Shown here: positions 5,536 to 6,791 of the stretch, piece by piece
How the letters are laid out: each line of letters opens with the position of its first letter
Position numbering within the stretch: position 1 is the stretch's first letter
From: Acidobacteriota bacterium
GTDB lineage: Bacteria > Acidobacteriota > Terriglobia > UBA7540
Assembly: GCA_021827245.1 (NCBI GenBank)
Contig: JAKAWN010000372.1
Coordinates: forward strand, 1 to 6,791
DNA: 6,791 nt
Direction: 5' to 3'
Made by a program: the position numbers and the translations under genes
Notes under the pieces: generated by a model
The model's database searches: none
What the model was told of the DNA's origin: nothing
What the model saw: the letters and a program-made list of their open reading frames with translations, nothing else

Positions 5536-6603
5536 ATGATCCGCCCCGACCTCCCCGACGCCCATTTATTCCGACGCGCTCTGTTTCGCTGGTACCGGCT
5601 TCACTCTCGAGCTCTGCCCTGGCGCCAATCCAAGTCTTCCTATGAGGTGTGGGTTTCGGAGATCATGCTCCAGCAAACGCAGGTCGAGACCGTCATTCGC
5701 TATTACCAGCGTTTCCTTCAGGAATTTCCGAGCCCTGATCATCTGGCAAAAGCCCCGCTCGAACGGGTTCTTGAATTGTGGTCGGGCCTGGGCTATTACC
5801 GTCGCGCCCGGAACCTGCACCGGGCGGCGCTGGAGATAATGGCAAGGCATGGCGGGCACTTTCCTGATGATATCAGGCAGGCACGTTCCCTGTCCGGCGT
5901 AGGCAACTACACGGCTCGAGCGGTGCTGAGCATTGCGTACAACCAACCCCTTGCGGTTCTCGATGGCAATGTGGCTCGCGTGATGGCCAGGTTTCTGGGC
6001 CTGCGCGGCAATCTTCACGAACCCGAATTTCGGCGAACCATTGAGAGGACTCTTGATCATCTCCTTTCCCGCCGCAGACCAGGCGACTTCAATCAGGCTG
6101 TAATGCAACTGGGACAAACCATTTGTCTGCCACGCTCGCCTCGATGCCCGGCATGCCCTCTAAGGCGGTGGTGCCATGCTTTTAAGCTTGAAAACCCCGA
6201 AGGCTACCCCGCGCCACGGGTCAAGCGGCAAGCAGAGGTGTGGTATATGGCTACTGCCGTGCTTCATCGGAATCAACGAATTTTGATGTCCCGCGGCCTG
6301 GACGATGGACTCCTCGACGGCCTGTGGAATTTTCCGTCAGCACTGGGACAGTCTGGCAACAAGGCTGTGGAGCGATTGCGGGAGAAACTTCGCCTTGCCT
6401 TGGGAACTCAAGCCGACTTGAGAAAGCTGGGACACCAGCTTCGGCACAACATTACCTATCGACGCATCCAAGTCCAGGTCTATGGAGGGGAATTCACAGG
6501 CAGAGTGCCGCGAGACGGATTTCGCTGGTTCCACCCAAAGACTGTTGAACAGGCTGCCGTGTCCCAATTGGCACGTAAGATCGCTGGAAAACTGGTAAAT
6601 TAG
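5536..6603 (+). CDS. mutY: Adenine DNA glycosylase MutY (A/G-specific)
   Basis: This 355-residue enzyme removes adenine mispaired with 8-oxoguanine in base-excision repair. The catalytic domain has SEIMLQQTQV (41-50) with Glu42, the helix-hairpin-helix LSGVGNYTARAV (119-130) with Tyr125, and catalytic Asp143 in VLDGNV. These correspond to Glu43, Tyr126 and Asp144 of the Geobacillus enzyme. A [4Fe-4S] cluster is set by Cys197, Cys204, Cys207 and Cys213 with C-x6-C-x2-C-x5-C spacing. The C-terminal Nudix-like 8-oxoG recognition domain runs from about 232 to the end (GLLDGLWNFP at 258-267). Its Phe-Ser-His loop appears as Ile306-Thr307-Tyr308 within RHNITYRRI. The start lies 9 bases after the stop of the VWA-protein gene with no clear Shine-Dalgarno, which suggests translational coupling. 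Length and domains are complete, so it should be functional. Confidence 0.95.
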   Translation: MIRPDLPDAHLFRRALFRWYRLHSRALPWRQSKSSYEVWVSEIMLQQTQVETVIRYYQRFLQEFPSPDHLAKAPLERVLELWSGLGYYRRARNLHRAALEIMARHGGHFPDDIRQARSLSGVGNYTARAVLSIAYNQPLAVLDGNVARVMARFLGLRGNLHEPEFRRTIERTLDHLLSRRRPGDFNQAVMQLGQTICLPRSPRCPACPLRRWCHAFKLENPEGYPAPRVKRQAEVWYMATAVLHRNQRILMSRGLDDGLLDGLWNFPSALGQSGNKAVERLREKLRLALGTQADLRKLGHQLRHNITYRRIQVQVYGGEFTGRVPRDGFRWFHPKTVEQAAVSQLARKIAGKLVN

Positions 6604-6672
6604 GTTAATGAAAGTCAGGCGATGTAGTGGCTGGAACCATCCTTGGCAAGCAGCCTAAGATTAACCTGACTT
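6603..6672 (+). repeat. Two overlapping, mutually exclusive inverted repeats after mutY
   Basis: GGTTAAT (6603-6609) is complementary to ATTAACC (6660-6666), and AAGTCAGG (6612-6619) to CCTGACTT (6665-6672). The right arms share two bases and the block order is swapped, so only one stem can form fully at a time. Loops are 45-50 bases and no T-run follows. It could be a 3'-end structure of the mutY transcript or the trace of a rearranged repeat. The arms are exact but short. Confidence 0.3.
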
Positions 6673-6754
6673 CCGCGCTCGGGCGAGTGAGGTATCGCAT
6701 TGGCAATGAGATAGCATTTCATTCCGTCACTATGGCGAAAGGGCGGACCAACTT

Positions 6755-6784
6755 TTGACCGGCTTCATGACTTCTGCCGATATT
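6755..6784 (+). promoter_or_regulatory. Possible promoter at the right window edge
   Basis: TTGACC (6755-6760), 18 bases, then GATATT (6779-6784). This is the same spacing and nearly the same -10 as the promoter at 4010-4039. It would drive a rightward gene beyond the window. The rest of 6604-6791 holds no supported gene on either strand. Confidence 0.3.
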
Positions 6785-6791
6785 TTCAGCG

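Noticed and set aside
6767..6791. ATG at 6767 opening a frame to the right edge
   Set aside because: Only eight codons are visible, there is no ribosome binding site, and it lies inside the possible promoter.

Overview
The window looks like ordinary chromosomal DNA from an Acidobacteriota bacterium, probably an uncultured soil or sediment lineage. The main evidence is the gene at 4138-5526. It has the full architecture of the 'VWFA-related Acidobacterial domain' proteins, a family largely confined to that phylum. The small secreted protein at 346-732 also resembles a short exported family I associate with Acidobacteriota. GC content is moderate, and codon use does not obviously change between the main genes.

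Layout from left to right: (1) 3-113, the last 36 codons of an IS630-family transposase, cut by the window edge, followed by about 230 bases of gene-free DNA. (2) 346-732 (+), a small exported protein of unknown function. (3) 733-899, a short convergent spacer with two weak hairpins, one of which could terminate the leftward transcript. (4) 3885 down to 900 (-), a probable two-gene unit: a UbiD-family prenylated-FMN decarboxylase, then a soluble pyridine nucleotide transhydrogenase (SthA). The 88-base gap between them holds a long nested inverted repeat just upstream of the sthA GTG start. (5) 3886-4137, a divergent intergenic region with a good sigma70-type promoter (TTGACA, 18 bases, GATACT) facing right, and two tiny possible leader ORFs. 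(6) 4138-5526 (+), the secreted VWA-like protein. (7) 5536-6603 (+), the adenine DNA glycosylase MutY, 9 bases downstream and probably cotranscribed. (8) 6604-6791, a 3' spacer with two mutually exclusive inverted repeats and a possible promoter at the edge.

How the genes relate: UbiD and SthA could share a transcript. One is a decarboxylase of the quinone/aromatic-acid type and the other balances NADH and NADPH, but no single pathway is evident. The VWA protein and MutY act in different compartments, so their tight spacing more likely reflects transcriptional economy than joint function. I do not see a novel multi-gene system. The points most worth a second look are the structured ubiD-sthA leader, the altered 8-oxoG-recognition loop of MutY, the missing MIDAS serines in the VWA protein, and the uncharacterised small exported protein.
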